Assembly (NCBI RefSeq): GCF_900106955.1
Contig: NZ_FNNI01000001.1
Span: forward strand, 124,001-188,000
Direction of reading: 5' to 3'
DNA length: 64,000 nt
From: Aidingimonas halophila
GTDB taxonomy: Bacteria; Pseudomonadota; Gammaproteobacteria; Pseudomonadales; Halomonadaceae
A program made the position numbers and the translations under genes. Of this stretch, positions 27,995 to 38,942 are shown piece after piece (position 1 is the first letter of the stretch; each line of letters starts with the position of its first letter). The notes beneath the pieces are model-generated. The model saw nothing but the letters and a program-made list of their open reading frames with translations. It made no database searches and was not told the DNA's origin.

Positions 27995-28113
27995 GGAACA
28001 ACTTGCGCCGATTAACCAGCCCTGATGTAAATCATTCGTCAGAATACGGGGATTTTTACCAAAAAGGAACACCCGAAAAGCCTATTTGACGGGGGATGTA
28101 TCCAAAAAACGAC

Positions 28114-28833
28114 TCATGAACCTTCATCACCATTCAACGAGTCGGTATCCGTCTCACCATGCCAGGCAACGGCAACACCATTAGGATAGCGGAGATCTAT
28201 GTAGCGAATTTGCGACGCCTGACTACCCAATTGACGTTGCCATGCCGCGGTCAATCTCGCCAACCTGGCATCACGATCATTTCGCCCCAACATGATCCAG
28301 ACACTATCATCGAGTTGAAGTCGCCACGCCCCCCTTGCTTCCAACCTCAACTGGGTCACTTCAACGCCCAACGTATCGAAACGCCCCTGTAGTTTTTCAA
28401 GATAATTCAGCACCTCCTTGCCACTATCATCCGGGCCCGCAAGATCCGGTAAACCATCGGGAGGAGTCACCTGCCCAATATCGAAGGGCTCGCCCTCTTC
28501 ATTGAGCAACTCGTCATCGTTCCATCGAGCCACGGGGCGTTGCTCCACCAATTCGAAGCGCAACGCATTGGGCCATTCTCGAGACACGCTGACTTCCGCC
28601 AACCAACCTATCCGTTTGGCGCGATGTCGCAGGTCCCCCAAATCCACGGACAACCATGTCTTGCCACGCATCAATGGGGCCATGTGGTTCTGCAGATAGC
28701 TGGCACTCACATACTGGAGATCACCACCGACCGATACTCGTTCTATGGGGCGATCCAGCCACACCCACAACGCTCGTCCACCGGCACCCAGTAGCACGAC
28801 CAACAATACGATTCCCAACCATGAGCCCCGCAT
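28114..28833 (-). CDS. ftsQ: Cell division protein FtsQ
   Basis: 239 residues, shorter than E. coli (276). A single N-terminal membrane helix (about 4-25) is preceded by almost no cytoplasmic tail. The POTRA domain begins at RVSVGGDLQYVSASYLQ; the beta domain contains WPNALRFELVEQRPVARWNDDELLNEEG and the C-terminal IRYIDLRYPNGVAVAW. FtsQ links FtsL/FtsB to the early divisome in the periplasm. The short cytoplasmic tail differs from E. coli. An upstream start is unlikely because ddlB ends 7 bp away. Confidence 0.94.
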   Translation of the reverse strand: MRGSWLGIVLLVVLLGAGGRALWVWLDRPIERVSVGGDLQYVSASYLQNHMAPLMRGKTWLSVDLGDLRHRAKRIGWLAEVSVSREWPNALRFELVEQRPVARWNDDELLNEEGEPFDIGQVTPPDGLPDLAGPDDSGKEVLNYLEKLQGRFDTLGVEVTQLRLEARGAWRLQLDDSVWIMLGRNDRDARLARLTAAWQRQLGSQASQIRYIDLRYPNGVAVAWHGETDTDSLNGDEGS

Positions 28834-28839
28834 AATGAA

Positions 28840-29769
28840 TCAAGCGCCCATCGAGGTATCGAGAATCTGCATGACCAAGGCATCGAAATCCATACCGGCA
28901 TGAGCCGCCGATTGAGGCACCAGGCTATGATCCGTCATTCCCGGAACGGTATTGACCTCGAGAAGCCAGAAACTGCCGTTGGCATCGCGCATCACATCGA
29001 CACGCCCCCATCCACGACCGCCGATGACGGCAAACGCCTCACGACATAGCTCGCCCAGTACGTTTTCCTCCGCCGGAGGCAAGCCGCATGGCAAATGGTA
29101 GAGTGTCTCGTTGGAATGATATTTGGCCTCATAATCATAGAAACCGCTCGGCACCTCGACGCGAATCGCCGGCAGGACCTTGTCTCCCAATAACGACACG
29201 GTATATTCATCACCTTCGATAAACCGCTCCGCCATGACATTGGCATCGAAGCGAGCCGCCTCCTGATAGGCTGATTTCAACGCTTCCACGTTATCGACAA
29301 TGGTAATCCCGAGCGTCGAACCTTCATGAACAGGCTTGACGATCAAGGGCAACCCAAGGCGCTCACAAACATCACGCCAATCGGAGTGTTCCCCGAGCGT
29401 AATGCTTTCCGGCGTCGGCAGGTTCCAGGCATGCCACAGCATCTTCGTGCGCTGCTTATCCATACCCAGCGCCGACGCCAGAACCCCACTCCCGGTATAG
29501 GGAATCTTCAGTAACTCCAGGGCGCCTTGCAGGGTGCCGTCTTCTCCATCACCACCATGCAGAGCGATAAAGACTCGATCCGGACGCATGGTCTCGAGGC
29601 CAACCAACCCGCCTTCCGCCAGATCGTACCCTTGAGCGTCGACTCCCTGCCGCCATAACGCCGCAAGAATTGCCGCGCCACTGATCAATGAGACTTCCCG
29701 CTCAGCGGAATCGCCGCCATAGAGAACCACGACACGACCGTATTCACCAGGCTCTCGTCCCAGATTCAT
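28840..29769 (-). CDS. ddlB: D-alanine--D-alanine ligase B
   Basis: 309 residues (E. coli DdlB 306). This ATP-grasp enzyme makes D-Ala-D-Ala for the pentapeptide stem. Landmarks are [18 protein letters not shown] with the substrate Glu, [27 protein letters not shown], the segment [16 protein letters not shown], and [16 protein letters not shown] at the metal site. The ATG overlaps the murC stop by 4 nt (ATGA). Confidence 0.97.
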   Translation of the reverse strand: MNLGREPGEYGRVVVLYGGDSAEREVSLISGAAILAALWRQGVDAQGYDLAEGGLVGLETMRPDRVFIALHGGDGEDGTLQGALELLKIPYTGSGVLASALGMDKQRTKMLWHAWNLPTPESITLGEHSDWRDVCERLGLPLIVKPVHEGSTLGITIVDNVEALKSAYQEAARFDANVMAERFIEGDEYTVSLLGDKVLPAIRVEVPSGFYDYEAKYHSNETLYHLPCGLPPAEENVLGELCREAFAVIGGRGWGRVDVMRDANGSFWLLEVNTVPGMTDHSLVPQSAAHAGMDFDALVMQILDTSMGA

Positions 29770-31184
29770 AGCTCCACCTCTGCGAGATTCAAGCGACTCT
29801 CCGCCAAGCGCATGGAGATCCCTCCAATATCTCCAGCGCCCTGCGTAATGAGGATGTCACCGGGATGCAACAGGGTCGAGAGCAAATCGGGTAATGCACC
29901 TTTCTCTTCAACGAACAGCGGATCCACCTGGCCGCGCTGGCGAATCGACCCTGCCAGAGTACGGCCTTCCGCGCCGGTGATCGGTGCTTCCCCGGCACTG
30001 TAGACATCCAATAGCAACAGAGCATCGACGCCGGACAAAACACGCACGAACTCTTCATAAAGGTCACGCGTCCGGGTAAAGCGGTGCGGCTGATACACCA
30101 TGACCAACCGGCGTTCGGGCCATCCGGCACGCACCGCCTGAATCACCATTTCCACTTCCCGAGGATGATGACCGTAATCATCGACGAGCATGATGTCGCC
30201 ATCCCCTTGAGGCGCCGGATAGTGACCGTGCACCTGGAAACGGCGTCCAACGCCGGCAAAGCTCGCAAGTCCTTTGAGGATCGCTGTATCGGACACACCG
30301 GCGTCGCTCGCGACGGCGATTGCCGCCATTGCATTCAAGGCATTATGGCGCCCCGGCATGGCTAGATTCACATCCAGAGGCGCCTGACCATCCGGCCGTA
30401 GCGCCGTAAAATGCACTCCTCCACCTTTCTGAGAAAACTCAACGATCCGATAATCGGCATCAGCACTAAAACCATAGGTCACGAATTGTCGATGCACCTG
30501 ATCGAGCATGTCGCGGACATGCTCATCATCGACGCACAGAATGGCCAGACCATAAAACGGAAGATTATGGAGAAACTCGAGAAACGTACTTCTCAACCGC
30601 TCGAAATCACCGCCATACGTCGACATATGGTCGGCATCGATATTGGTGACGATCGAGACCATCGGTTGCAGATGCAGAAAAGAGGCATCCGATTCATCGG
30701 CTTCCGCGACTAACAGATCGCCTTCACCAAGACGTGCATTGGTCCCCGCGCTGGTCAACTTGCCACCGATCACGAATGTTGGGTCCAACCCGCCTTCGCC
30801 AAGCAACGTCGCCACGATACTGGTCGTGGTAGTCTTGCCGTGAGTGCCCGCAACGGCGATCCCATGCCGGAAACGCATCAATTCAGCCAGCATCTCGGCA
30901 CGTCTTACTACTGGTACACGATGTTCGTGAGCCCAGCGTATTTCGGGATTGGCAGCGTCGACGGCCGTGGAAACCACTACGACGTCCGCGTGCTCCACAT
31001 GACTGGCATCATGGCCTATGGCAACATTGATTCCCACATCGCGGAGGTGGGCAACGACCGCACTCTCCTTGAGGTCACTGCCGCTGACGGCGTATCCCTG
31101 GTTGGCCAATACTTCTGCAATACCGCACATACCGGCACCGCCTATACCCACGAAATGAATGCGCCGTATACGACGCATTCCCAT
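29766..31184 (-). CDS. murC: UDP-N-acetylmuramate--L-alanine ligase
   Basis: 472 residues from ATG 31184 (E. coli 491). The Mur ligase adds L-Ala to UDP-MurNAc. The N-terminal domain starts [23 protein letters not shown]; the ATP loop is [15 protein letters not shown]; further family blocks are EADESDASF, the segment [13 protein letters not shown], and [12 protein letters not shown]. The start is uncertain: ATG 31178 and 31184 both lack good ribosome sites, and a TTG at 31247 would give an N-terminal extension closer to the E. coli length. murG lies 52 bp upstream. Confidence 0.96.
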   Translation of the reverse strand: MGMRRIRRIHFVGIGGAGMCGIAEVLANQGYAVSGSDLKESAVVAHLRDVGINVAIGHDASHVEHADVVVVSTAVDAANPEIRWAHEHRVPVVRRAEMLAELMRFRHGIAVAGTHGKTTTTSIVATLLGEGGLDPTFVIGGKLTSAGTNARLGEGDLLVAEADESDASFLHLQPMVSIVTNIDADHMSTYGGDFERLRSTFLEFLHNLPFYGLAILCVDDEHVRDMLDQVHRQFVTYGFSADADYRIVEFSQKGGGVHFTALRPDGQAPLDVNLAMPGRHNALNAMAAIAVASDAGVSDTAILKGLASFAGVGRRFQVHGHYPAPQGDGDIMLVDDYGHHPREVEMVIQAVRAGWPERRLVMVYQPHRFTRTRDLYEEFVRVLSGVDALLLLDVYSAGEAPITGAEGRTLAGSIRQRGQVDPLFVEEKGALPDLLSTLLHPGDILITQGAGDIGGISMRLAESRLNLAEVEL

Positions 31185-31236
31185 GCCGCGGTTATCATTG
31201 CCACGCTCTGCCTGGCAAATGGCGTTGGATGTTGTA

Positions 31237-32328
31237 CTAGCGCTCAAGTCCTGTCTCCATACAGCCAGCCACCAGGCGATCAACGGCATCGACATGCGCA
31301 CTTGCGCGTACCTTTTCCGCCATGGTGGCAAGAATTTGGGGATTCAATAACGAGGACAGTCGTTCGGCGAGAGACGATGACGTCAGGTCACGTTGCAAGA
31401 GCATGACGCTACCCCCCGTATCGACAAGCCCTTTCGCATTGATGGCCTGATGATCGTCAACGGCATGAGGAAAAGGAATCAACAACGATGGCTTGGCAGC
31501 CGCCGCCAATTCAGACACCGTCAATGCGCCTGCACGGCACACGACTAGATCCGCCCAATCATAGGCCGTTGCCATATCCTCGATGAATGCTGTCACTTCT
31601 GCGTCAACGCCATGCTCCAGGTACGCCTGGCGTGTCGATTCCTCCTTGTCGCGACCAGCCTGATGCCAGACTTGTGGGCGTCGTTCCCTCTCCAGAAGAC
31701 TCAATGCCGTCGGCAGTGTCTCGTTCAGCACTTTTGCACCCAATGACCCACCGACCACCAATAGACGCAGTGGTCGTTCACGCATCGAGTCGCTATCATG
31801 TGGCTGAGTACCGAGTGACGCTATCGCTTCACGTACCGGATTGCCGATCACCTCGACATTGTGTCCTGGGAATGCATCAGGGAATGCCGCATAGACACGC
31901 TTGGCAAAGCGGGCCAGTACCCGGTTTGTCATTCCCGCAATCGCATTTTGCTCATGAATCAGCACCGGTCGGCCCATCAACCAGGCAGCAATTCCCCCCG
32001 GGCCACTCGCGAAACCGCCAAGACCGACCACGACGCCGGGATTGACCTGACGGATAATGCGACCCGCCTGCCATACGGCGCGGGTAAGCCGCCAGGGTGC
32101 CATCAACCAGCCGACCATACCGTTACCCCGCAAACCGGCAACGGAAATACGATGCAACGAAAAGCCGGCATCAGGCACCAGGGTATTCTCGATACCATGC
32201 GGACTGCCCAGCCAGGACACCTCTATCCCCTGTGCAGTCAAGCCCTGCGCCAATGACAAGGCGGGTATGACATGGCCTCCAGTACCTCCGGCCATGATCA
32301 AGGCACGCTTGGGATTGCCCCGGCTCAT
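31237..32328 (-). CDS. murG: Lipid II synthase MurG (GlcNAc transferase)
   Basis: 363 residues (E. coli 355). The peripheral inner-membrane GT28 enzyme transfers GlcNAc to lipid I. The glycine-rich N-terminal loop is [17 protein letters not shown]. The second G-loop is GGFASGPGG, and [16 protein letters not shown] leads the C-terminal domain with [24 protein letters not shown], the nucleotide-sugar site. The frame is open upstream inside ftsW, but ATG 32328 has AAGGAG 8 nt upstream and overlaps the ftsW stop (ATGA). Confidence 0.97.
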   Translation of the reverse strand: MSRGNPKRALIMAGGTGGHVIPALSLAQGLTAQGIEVSWLGSPHGIENTLVPDAGFSLHRISVAGLRGNGMVGWLMAPWRLTRAVWQAGRIIRQVNPGVVVGLGGFASGPGGIAAWLMGRPVLIHEQNAIAGMTNRVLARFAKRVYAAFPDAFPGHNVEVIGNPVREAIASLGTQPHDSDSMRERPLRLLVVGGSLGAKVLNETLPTALSLLERERRPQVWHQAGRDKEESTRQAYLEHGVDAEVTAFIEDMATAYDWADLVVCRAGALTVSELAAAAKPSLLIPFPHAVDDHQAINAKGLVDTGGSVMLLQRDLTSSSLAERLSSLLNPQILATMAEKVRASAHVDAVDRLVAGCMETGLER

Positions 32329-33533
32329 TGTTTCGCTCCTTTTCGATATCCCGCTGTTCGGGCGGTTTTCCTTGATGCGGTCGGTCTTGAGCGCCTGACC
32401 CGTCGACGAGTCTCGATATCGACCCGCAGCAGCATCGCCACCATGACACAGCTGACCAGCAGACTGGAGCCACCATAGCTGAGCAATGGAAGTGTCAACC
32501 CTTTGGTGGGCAACATACCAGTGCTTACCGCGATATTGATGAAGGTCTGGGCACCAAGCACGAGAGCGATCCCATAACTGAGATATGCAGCAAACGGCAG
32601 TTTGACCAATTCCGCATTCCGTCCGATGACCAGGCCGCGATATATGAGCAGGGCAAACAGGATCACCACGCTCATCGCACCAATCAGGCCCAGTTCTTCG
32701 GCAATCACCGCAAAGACGAAATCCGTGTGAGCCTCGGGCAGATAGAACAATTTCTGAACACTGTTTCCCAACCCGAGCCCTAGCCAATGCCCCCGGCCGT
32801 AGGCTATCAGAGCCTGGGTCAACTGATAGCCACTGGCGAACTGATCCGACCAGGGATCGGCGAAACTAGTCAATCTCGCCAGCCGGTAGGGTTCAGCAAT
32901 CGCAACAACAAACCCCAACGCCCCGACAGCCATCAGCAATAACAGAAAACGCCACCAAGGGGCACCTGCCATCAGCAACATTCCCAGCACCCCCCCCATC
33001 AGCACTACTACGGCACCATAATCAGGCTCCAGGATCAGCAAGCCGGAAAAGATAAGAGCCACGACCAATGGCCGCAGAAAAGCGCCCCACTGCCGCCGTA
33101 CCTCAGGCAGAAAACGTTCCAGATAACCTGCCAGATACACGATCAAGAATAGCTTCGCCACTTCCGATGCTTGAAGGTTGAAGGGGATCCCGGGAACAGA
33201 TAACCACCGTTTGCTGCCGTTGACTTCGCGTCCCACCAGCAACACCATGATCAGCAACACAAAACCCAGCAACAGCAAAAAAGGCCCGTTAACCCGCCAC
33301 CAGGCAAGAGGAACACGAGTCACACCTGCTGCCGCCGTCAGTGAGATAAGAATGAAAAGACCATGACGGAGGCTGTAATGATACGGATTGCCTGTCAGGC
33401 CGGAAGCGACTTCCGTGGACGCGGAGGTCACCATCACCCATCCAATGATGAGCAGCGCCAGAGCCGCCACCAGCAACCAACTATCAAACGGATAGCCCTC
33501 GGTTGAGAATCGTTGGGTCAGCGATCTTCGCAT
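32325..33533 (-). CDS. ftsW: Septal peptidoglycan polymerase FtsW (SEDS)
   Basis: 402 residues (E. coli 414) with about ten membrane helices. SEDS landmarks are WVMVTSASTEVA in helix 1, the region of KRWLSVPGIPFNLQASEVAK, LEPDYGAVVVLM with the conserved Asp, AHTDFVFAVIAEELGLIGA and GLTLPLLSYGGSSLL. FtsW polymerises lipid II with FtsI at the septum. RodA is excluded by the dcw context. The frame begins at 33563, but ATG 33533 has GGGGAGG 5 nt upstream and is preferred; it lies 15 nt inside the end of murD. The C-terminus is highly basic. Confidence 0.96.
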   Translation of the reverse strand: MRRSLTQRFSTEGYPFDSWLLVAALALLIIGWVMVTSASTEVASGLTGNPYHYSLRHGLFILISLTAAAGVTRVPLAWWRVNGPFLLLLGFVLLIMVLLVGREVNGSKRWLSVPGIPFNLQASEVAKLFLIVYLAGYLERFLPEVRRQWGAFLRPLVVALIFSGLLILEPDYGAVVVLMGGVLGMLLMAGAPWWRFLLLLMAVGALGFVVAIAEPYRLARLTSFADPWSDQFASGYQLTQALIAYGRGHWLGLGLGNSVQKLFYLPEAHTDFVFAVIAEELGLIGAMSVVILFALLIYRGLVIGRNAELVKLPFAAYLSYGIALVLGAQTFINIAVSTGMLPTKGLTLPLLSYGGSSLLVSCVMVAMLLRVDIETRRRVRRSRPTASRKTARTAGYRKGAKQ

Positions 33534-34903
33534 GACGCCTCCCCTGCCGACGAACGCACCCATCGGCAGAATACCTCACCCCTCGCCTGATAACCGGTAA
33601 ACTGATCAAGACTAGCGCATGCCGGCGATAACAGGACGCAGTCACCAGGCTCGGCTATCGATCGTGCATGCGCCATGGCCTGCTCGAGATCCGACACCCG
33701 TGAGATAGCGAGGAAGGAAGGCAATGCCTGCGCCAGACGCTCCGCATCCTGCCCGAACAGAACGGCTGCACGCGCATAGGTCGCTAACGGTTGGGCCAAT
33801 GGCGTAAAGTCCGCATCCTTACCAACCCCACCTGCCAACAACACCAACTTTCCCGGAATCGTCGGCCCTAGACCATGAATGGCAGCAAGCGTTGCACCGA
33901 CATTGGTTCCCTTGGAATCGTTGATCCAGGAAACGCCATCGAGATCAGCAACCCACTCTCCCCGATGTGGCAACCCCGGGAAACGAGCCAGCGCTTGTCG
34001 CATTGCCCTGAGCGGCAACCCCAAGTGCTGTCCCATTGCCAATGCAGCTAATGCATTGGCCTGGTTATGCCGCCCACGCAATCCCATGTCGGTGGTCCGT
34101 ATCAGTGGTTTACCGCCATGCATCAACCATGTCTCGCCCTCCAACTCGCTGATTCCCCACTCCTCATCGACGGGCTCCTGTGTCGTGAACCGATCCAGCG
34201 CCGGCACATCCATCACCGGCCAGGTTCTCTCGTCTTCGCCATTGACTACAGCATGGCGGGCACCCCGAAATATCGATTGTTTAATGGACCCATAATTCGC
34301 CATGTCTCCGTGGCGATCGAGGTGATCCTCGCATAAATTGAGATACGCTGCGGTCTCAGCGCCTAACCAGACGGTCGTCTCAAGCTGAAAACTCGACACT
34401 TCGAGCACGAACAGCTCAGCGTCAGGATGTTCATGCAGCAAATCCAACGCTGGCGGTCCGAGATTGCCGCCAACCGCCACCCGTCGCCCGGCCGCCCTGG
34501 CCATCTCACCCAACAACGTAGTCACGGTCGACTTGGCATTGGAGCCAGTGATTGCAGCGATGGGAACGCAACACTCGCGCACGAAGAGCTCTATCTCCCC
34601 GATTACAGGAATACCGTGGCCCTGAGCATGTCGTGAACGTGCTGCTGCCGCCAATTCCGGCATTCGCGGATCGACACCCGGGCTCAGCACGATTTCACCG
34701 GCCTCACTCATATCCAATTCGGAAAGCGGACCGCAATACACCGGTACATCGGGATGGTCGACACGAAATGACGCCAACCCCGGAGGGGAAGGTCGCGTAT
34801 CGGCTAGCATGAAAGGCACATTGCGCTCGGCCAGATGACGGGCAATGGCGCCTCCTGACACCCCAAGCCCAACAACTAGCGTCATCCCGAGCGGGACTTT
34901 CAT
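33518..34903 (-). CDS. murD: UDP-N-acetylmuramoylalanine--D-glutamate ligase
   Basis: 461 residues (E. coli 438). It adds D-Glu to UDP-MurNAc-L-Ala. Landmarks are the N-terminal LVVGLGVSGGAIARHL, the ATP loop ITGSNAKSTVTTLLGEM, NLCEDHLDRHGDM, GLPHRGEWV, NDSKGTNVGATLAA and LSPACASLDQFTGYQARGEVF. The frame is open to 34960, but ATG 34903 has AGAGGTG about 6 nt upstream and begins the family sequence. Confidence 0.97.
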   Translation of the reverse strand: MKVPLGMTLVVGLGVSGGAIARHLAERNVPFMLADTRPSPPGLASFRVDHPDVPVYCGPLSELDMSEAGEIVLSPGVDPRMPELAAAARSRHAQGHGIPVIGEIELFVRECCVPIAAITGSNAKSTVTTLLGEMARAAGRRVAVGGNLGPPALDLLHEHPDAELFVLEVSSFQLETTVWLGAETAAYLNLCEDHLDRHGDMANYGSIKQSIFRGARHAVVNGEDERTWPVMDVPALDRFTTQEPVDEEWGISELEGETWLMHGGKPLIRTTDMGLRGRHNQANALAALAMGQHLGLPLRAMRQALARFPGLPHRGEWVADLDGVSWINDSKGTNVGATLAAIHGLGPTIPGKLVLLAGGVGKDADFTPLAQPLATYARAAVLFGQDAERLAQALPSFLAISRVSDLEQAMAHARSIAEPGDCVLLSPACASLDQFTGYQARGEVFCRWVRSSAGEASCEDR

Positions 34904-34956
34904 AGTGACACCTCTTGGCCAGATAGCCGTACGGTTTTTTCGGGAGGAAAACTGCG

Positions 34957-36039
34957 TCAACGAAGCTTGAGTGTTGCTAGACCAAGCAGGACCAGAACAA
35001 CCGTAATGATCCAGAACCGGACGATGACGCGAGGTTCAGGCCACCCTTTCAGTTCATAATGGTGATGTAGCGGTGCCATGCGAAAAATTCGTCGTCCAGT
35101 CAGTTTATAGGAACCGACTTGAAGGATGACCGATACGGTTTCCATCACGAAGACCCCACCCATGACGAACAAGACGATTTCCTGACGCACGATTACCGCA
35201 ATCACGCCCAGCGCAGCACCCAACGCCAAAGCCCCGACATCCCCCATGAAGACCTGGGCCGGGTAAGTATTGAACCAGAGGAAGCCCAGGCCGGCGCCAG
35301 CAATCGTGCCACAAAATACCGCTAATTCCCCGGCGCCAGGAATCACCGGTATATGCAGATAGGTAGCGAATACCGTATTCCCGCTGGCATAGGCAAATAC
35401 CGCCAATCCCATCGCGACCAGGACCGTCGGCATGATAGCCAGACCGTCGAGCCCATCGGTCAGGTTGACAGCGTTGGAACTCCCAACGATCACGAAATAT
35501 GCCAGGACAATGTAGAACAGCCCCAGTTGGACGACGACATCCTTGAAAAACGGAACGATCAGGCTCGTTTCAACCGGGCCTGCCGCCGTCAGATACAGAA
35601 TCGCCGCTGCCGCAAGGCCAATCAGAGATTGCCAGAAATATTTCCACTTCGCCGGTAACCCCCGTGGATTTTTCTCCACGACCTTGCGGTAATCATCGAT
35701 CCAACCGATGGCGCCATACCCAAGCGTCACGCCCAGCACGACCCAGACGTAATGATTGCGAAGGTCCCCCCACAGCAGCGAGCTGATAGCGATTGCCATC
35801 AGGATCATGGCTCCCCCCATGGTAGGGGTGCCCGCTTTGGACAAATGGGACTGAGGCCCATCATCCCTGACGGCTTGCCCGATCTGCCTCTCGACCAATC
35901 GGCGGATCATCATCGGTCCCAACCACAAGCACAACAGGAGAGCGCTCAGAGTCCCCATGATGATGCGAGTCGTGAGGTAATTGAAAACATTGAAGGCGCT
36001 TTGAAATTGCGCTAAAAACTCGGCCAGAAAAAGCAGCAT
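34957..36039 (-). CDS. mraY: Phospho-MurNAc-pentapeptide transferase MraY
   Basis: 360 residues, the same as E. coli. The ten-helix membrane enzyme makes lipid I from UDP-MurNAc-pentapeptide and undecaprenyl phosphate. Diagnostic blocks are [60 protein letters not shown] and [19 protein letters not shown], which hold the catalytic aspartates and the HHH metal-binding motif. It follows murF by 9 bp. Confidence 0.98.
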   Translation of the reverse strand: MLLFLAEFLAQFQSAFNVFNYLTTRIIMGTLSALLLCLWLGPMMIRRLVERQIGQAVRDDGPQSHLSKAGTPTMGGAMILMAIAISSLLWGDLRNHYVWVVLGVTLGYGAIGWIDDYRKVVEKNPRGLPAKWKYFWQSLIGLAAAAILYLTAAGPVETSLIVPFFKDVVVQLGLFYIVLAYFVIVGSSNAVNLTDGLDGLAIMPTVLVAMGLAVFAYASGNTVFATYLHIPVIPGAGELAVFCGTIAGAGLGFLWFNTYPAQVFMGDVGALALGAALGVIAVIVRQEIVLFVMGGVFVMETVSVILQVGSYKLTGRRIFRMAPLHHHYELKGWPEPRVIVRFWIITVVLVLLGLATLKLR

Positions 36040-36048
36040 GTATTCCGT

Positions 36049-37419
36049 TCACCTTGATCCATCACAACGCAGCGCATCCACGACTCGTTCCATGGCCGCA
36101 CTACGTGACCCTTTAACCAGCACGCTGGCTCCCGTCGGAAGATGCTCTCGAGCGTATCCGACCAACGCCTCCCATTGCTCGAAATGACATCCCATGTCGC
36201 CGAACGCATCAACTGCCGGTTTGGCATCCGTCCCCATCGCTACCAGGCATTGAACACCACATGCCCTCGCATAGTGGCCGATATCGGCATGCAATTCCGG
36301 CGAGGCATCTCCCAACTCCGCCATGGCGCCCAACACGCACCAACGAGGAGAAGGCCACTCGGCCAACAACTCAAGAGCCGCTTTTACCGCCCCGGGGCTC
36401 GCATTGTAAGTGTCATCGAGTATATGAGTGCCACGAACGCCATCAACAACCGCCATACGCCCCGGCATAGGGCGAAATGACGACAACCCATTCACGACAC
36501 GTGTCTCGGATACCCCCATGGCCAACGCGCATGCCGCCGCCGCCAGGGCATTGGATACATTGTATCGTCCCAGCAACGACAGGGTGACGCGCCCCAGAGC
36601 ACGCCCATCCAGCAATAGCGTGAAAGCATAGCGCCCCAACGCATCACAGACCAGCCCACTGGCACGCAGCCTGGCCGCCGGATGCATCCCAAAATCCAGG
36701 ACGTCATGAGGCATGGCCAACCGTTGCCAGACAGAAAAAAAGGCATCGTCCCGGTTCAGTACCGCCACACCATCATCCGGTAAGCCCGACAAGATCTCCC
36801 CTTTGGCTTGAGCTATACGCCCACGACCGCCGAACTCCCCGAGATGCGCACCGGTCACATTGGTGATGACTGCCACATTGGGTGCTGAAAGTGCCGAAGT
36901 CCAGGCGATCTCCCCCAGATGATTCGCGCCGAGTTCGATAACGGCATATTGATGCTCCGGGCGTAACGAAAGCAGCGTCAAGGGAGCCCCGATGTCATTA
37001 TTGAAGTTCCCCTGCGAGGCCAGAACCTCATGATCACCGCCTAATAGAGAGGCCACCAGTTCCTTGACGGTCGTCTTGCCACTATTGCCGGTAATCGCAA
37101 CCAGAGGCCCATCCCAGGCTCGGCGCCGTGCCTGTCCTAAAACACCCAAAGCGAGCCGGGTATCCTCCACAACCAGCTGCGGCAGGTCATCATCGATCGG
37201 TCGGGACACAATGGCAGCGATGGCTCCGGCTTCACGGGCGTTGGCAATGAAGTCGTGCCCATCAAAGCGCTCTCCAACCAAGGCGAGAAACAGGTCCCCG
37301 GGAGCCAGAGTCCGCGTGTCCGTCACGATGCGATGGCAGACCTTTTCTTCGGCCTCGGGACAATCGATCGCGAGAATGTCGGCAATATCTGCCAGAGTCG
37401 CCAGGCCACATTGCGTCAT
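36049..37419 (-). CDS. murF: UDP-MurNAc-tripeptide--D-Ala-D-Ala ligase
   Basis: 456 residues (E. coli 452). It adds the D-Ala-D-Ala made by DdlB. Landmarks are TDTRTLAPGDLFLALVGERFDGHDF, the ATP loop ITGNSGKTTVKELVASLL, NNDIGAPLTLL, ELGANHLGEI and LDDTYNASPGAVKAAL. The ATG overlaps the murE stop by 4 nt (ATGA), so translation of the two ligases is probably coupled. Confidence 0.97.
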   Translation of the reverse strand: MTQCGLATLADIADILAIDCPEAEEKVCHRIVTDTRTLAPGDLFLALVGERFDGHDFIANAREAGAIAAIVSRPIDDDLPQLVVEDTRLALGVLGQARRRAWDGPLVAITGNSGKTTVKELVASLLGGDHEVLASQGNFNNDIGAPLTLLSLRPEHQYAVIELGANHLGEIAWTSALSAPNVAVITNVTGAHLGEFGGRGRIAQAKGEILSGLPDDGVAVLNRDDAFFSVWQRLAMPHDVLDFGMHPAARLRASGLVCDALGRYAFTLLLDGRALGRVTLSLLGRYNVSNALAAAACALAMGVSETRVVNGLSSFRPMPGRMAVVDGVRGTHILDDTYNASPGAVKAALELLAEWPSPRWCVLGAMAELGDASPELHADIGHYARACGVQCLVAMGTDAKPAVDAFGDMGCHFEQWEALVGYAREHLPTGASVLVKGSRSAAMERVVDALRCDGSR

Positions 37420-38942
37420 TGTTCGTCCCTTTGAGCTTGAAGCGCAGCAGTGGCCACGTCGACATCCGAGAATGCATGACGCACTCCATGTATCTCCTGA
37501 TAGGTTTCATGACCTTTACCGGCAATCAGCACCACATCTTCCGCCTCTGCCTCGCGAATGGCATGCTCGATCGCTCCATCTCGGCCACCGATGCACCACG
37601 CACGTTGGGGCGATGCCTCATCCAGGCCGGCCATGATATCCTGCCTGATACACTGCGGCGCCTCGGTTCTGGGATTGTCATCGGTAACAACCAGCAGATC
37701 GGCATGTGCCTGCGCCGCTTGAGCCATCAACGCCCGCTTGCCCCGGTCTCGGTCACCGCCACACCCGAAGAGACACCATAGGCGGCCATGCTTACCGCGA
37801 TGGGCGCGCAACGCTTGTAGTGCATTGGCCAAGGCATCCGGCGTATGTGCATAATCAATCACCACGCTGGGCTGTCCAGGAAATGATAACAATTCCATAC
37901 GTCCAGGAACCGGCTTGAGCGCGTCGGCAGCCTGAAACAGGGCATCCAGATCATCCCCCAACCCCCAGGCAGTCGCGATCGCCAGCAGTACATTATCAAG
38001 GTTGAAGCGTCCCATTAACGAGAGCGCCAGCTCACGCTCTCCTTGCGGTGTCGCGACCAGCGCTCGCTGCCCCTCCTCATGCGGAGTCCACTCGACGACT
38101 CGGAGTGTTGCTGCCTCCTGATCACCGCACGCCAGTACCCGAACATGCTGCGCCATACCTGACAGCATCAGACGAGCCAGTGCATCATTACCATTGACCA
38201 CGGCCACCTGAAGCTCCTGACGCTGAAACAGTTTGGCTTTGGCAGCCGCGTATGCCGCCATGCTGTCATGGTAGTCGAGGTGGTCGCGACTCAAATTGGT
38301 GAACACTGCCGTATGCAGACGACATCCCCGCAAGCGTTGCTGATCCAGCGCATGCGAGGAGACTTCCATGGCAATACGCGAGATACCCCGATGTGCCATG
38401 TCACCCAGTTGAGCCTGAAGCATCAACGGCCCCGGCGTGGTCAAGCCACTGTCGATAAGCTGTCCTGCAGGCCCGAATCCAAGCGTTCCGATCAAACCCG
38501 CACGATGCCCCAGCGCATCACTCAACTGGGCCAGATAGTGGGTTACCGAACTCTTGCCATTGGTACCGGTCACGCCAACCAGCGCCAGAGTATCCGGCAC
38601 CGCAAAGAGTTTGTGTCCCAACTCTCCCAAGCGTTGCTGTAGCGCAACGAGTCCCAAAACGCATTGCGAGGTACCACCGCTTTCCGTCACTCCCTCATCG
38701 TCATGACGCAAGACCAAGGACGCACCGGCAGACAGCGCCTGCTCGATGAATTGCCTGCCATCGACGTGAGTGCCTGGCAATGCCAGGAAAACATCTCCCT
38801 TATCGACATCACGACTGTCCGTCACCAGGCGAAGCCGTTCCGGGACGTCCTCTGCCAGGTACCGGTCACTTAGTGCTTCCGGCCACATGGCATCGAGACA
38901 AGCAAGCAGGTGATCTCGTTCGAGGTGCATCAAATTGGCCAT
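37416..38942 (-). CDS. murE: UDP-MurNAc-L-Ala-D-Glu--meso-diaminopimelate ligase
   Basis: 508 residues (E. coli 495). The ATP loop is GVTGTNGKSSVTHYLAQL. TNLSRDHLDYH and VIDYAHTPDALANAL are family blocks. The substrate-specificity loop reads VTDDNPRTEAP; the DNPR motif indicates meso-diaminopimelate rather than lysine, as expected for a Gram-negative. ATG 38942 overlaps the ftsI TAA by one base (TAATG) and has AGGAG about 5 nt upstream. Confidence 0.98.
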   Translation of the reverse strand: MANLMHLERDHLLACLDAMWPEALSDRYLAEDVPERLRLVTDSRDVDKGDVFLALPGTHVDGRQFIEQALSAGASLVLRHDDEGVTESGGTSQCVLGLVALQQRLGELGHKLFAVPDTLALVGVTGTNGKSSVTHYLAQLSDALGHRAGLIGTLGFGPAGQLIDSGLTTPGPLMLQAQLGDMAHRGISRIAMEVSSHALDQQRLRGCRLHTAVFTNLSRDHLDYHDSMAAYAAAKAKLFQRQELQVAVVNGNDALARLMLSGMAQHVRVLACGDQEAATLRVVEWTPHEEGQRALVATPQGERELALSLMGRFNLDNVLLAIATAWGLGDDLDALFQAADALKPVPGRMELLSFPGQPSVVIDYAHTPDALANALQALRAHRGKHGRLWCLFGCGGDRDRGKRALMAQAAQAHADLLVVTDDNPRTEAPQCIRQDIMAGLDEASPQRAWCIGGRDGAIEHAIREAEAEDVVLIAGKGHETYQEIHGVRHAFSDVDVATAALQAQRDEQ

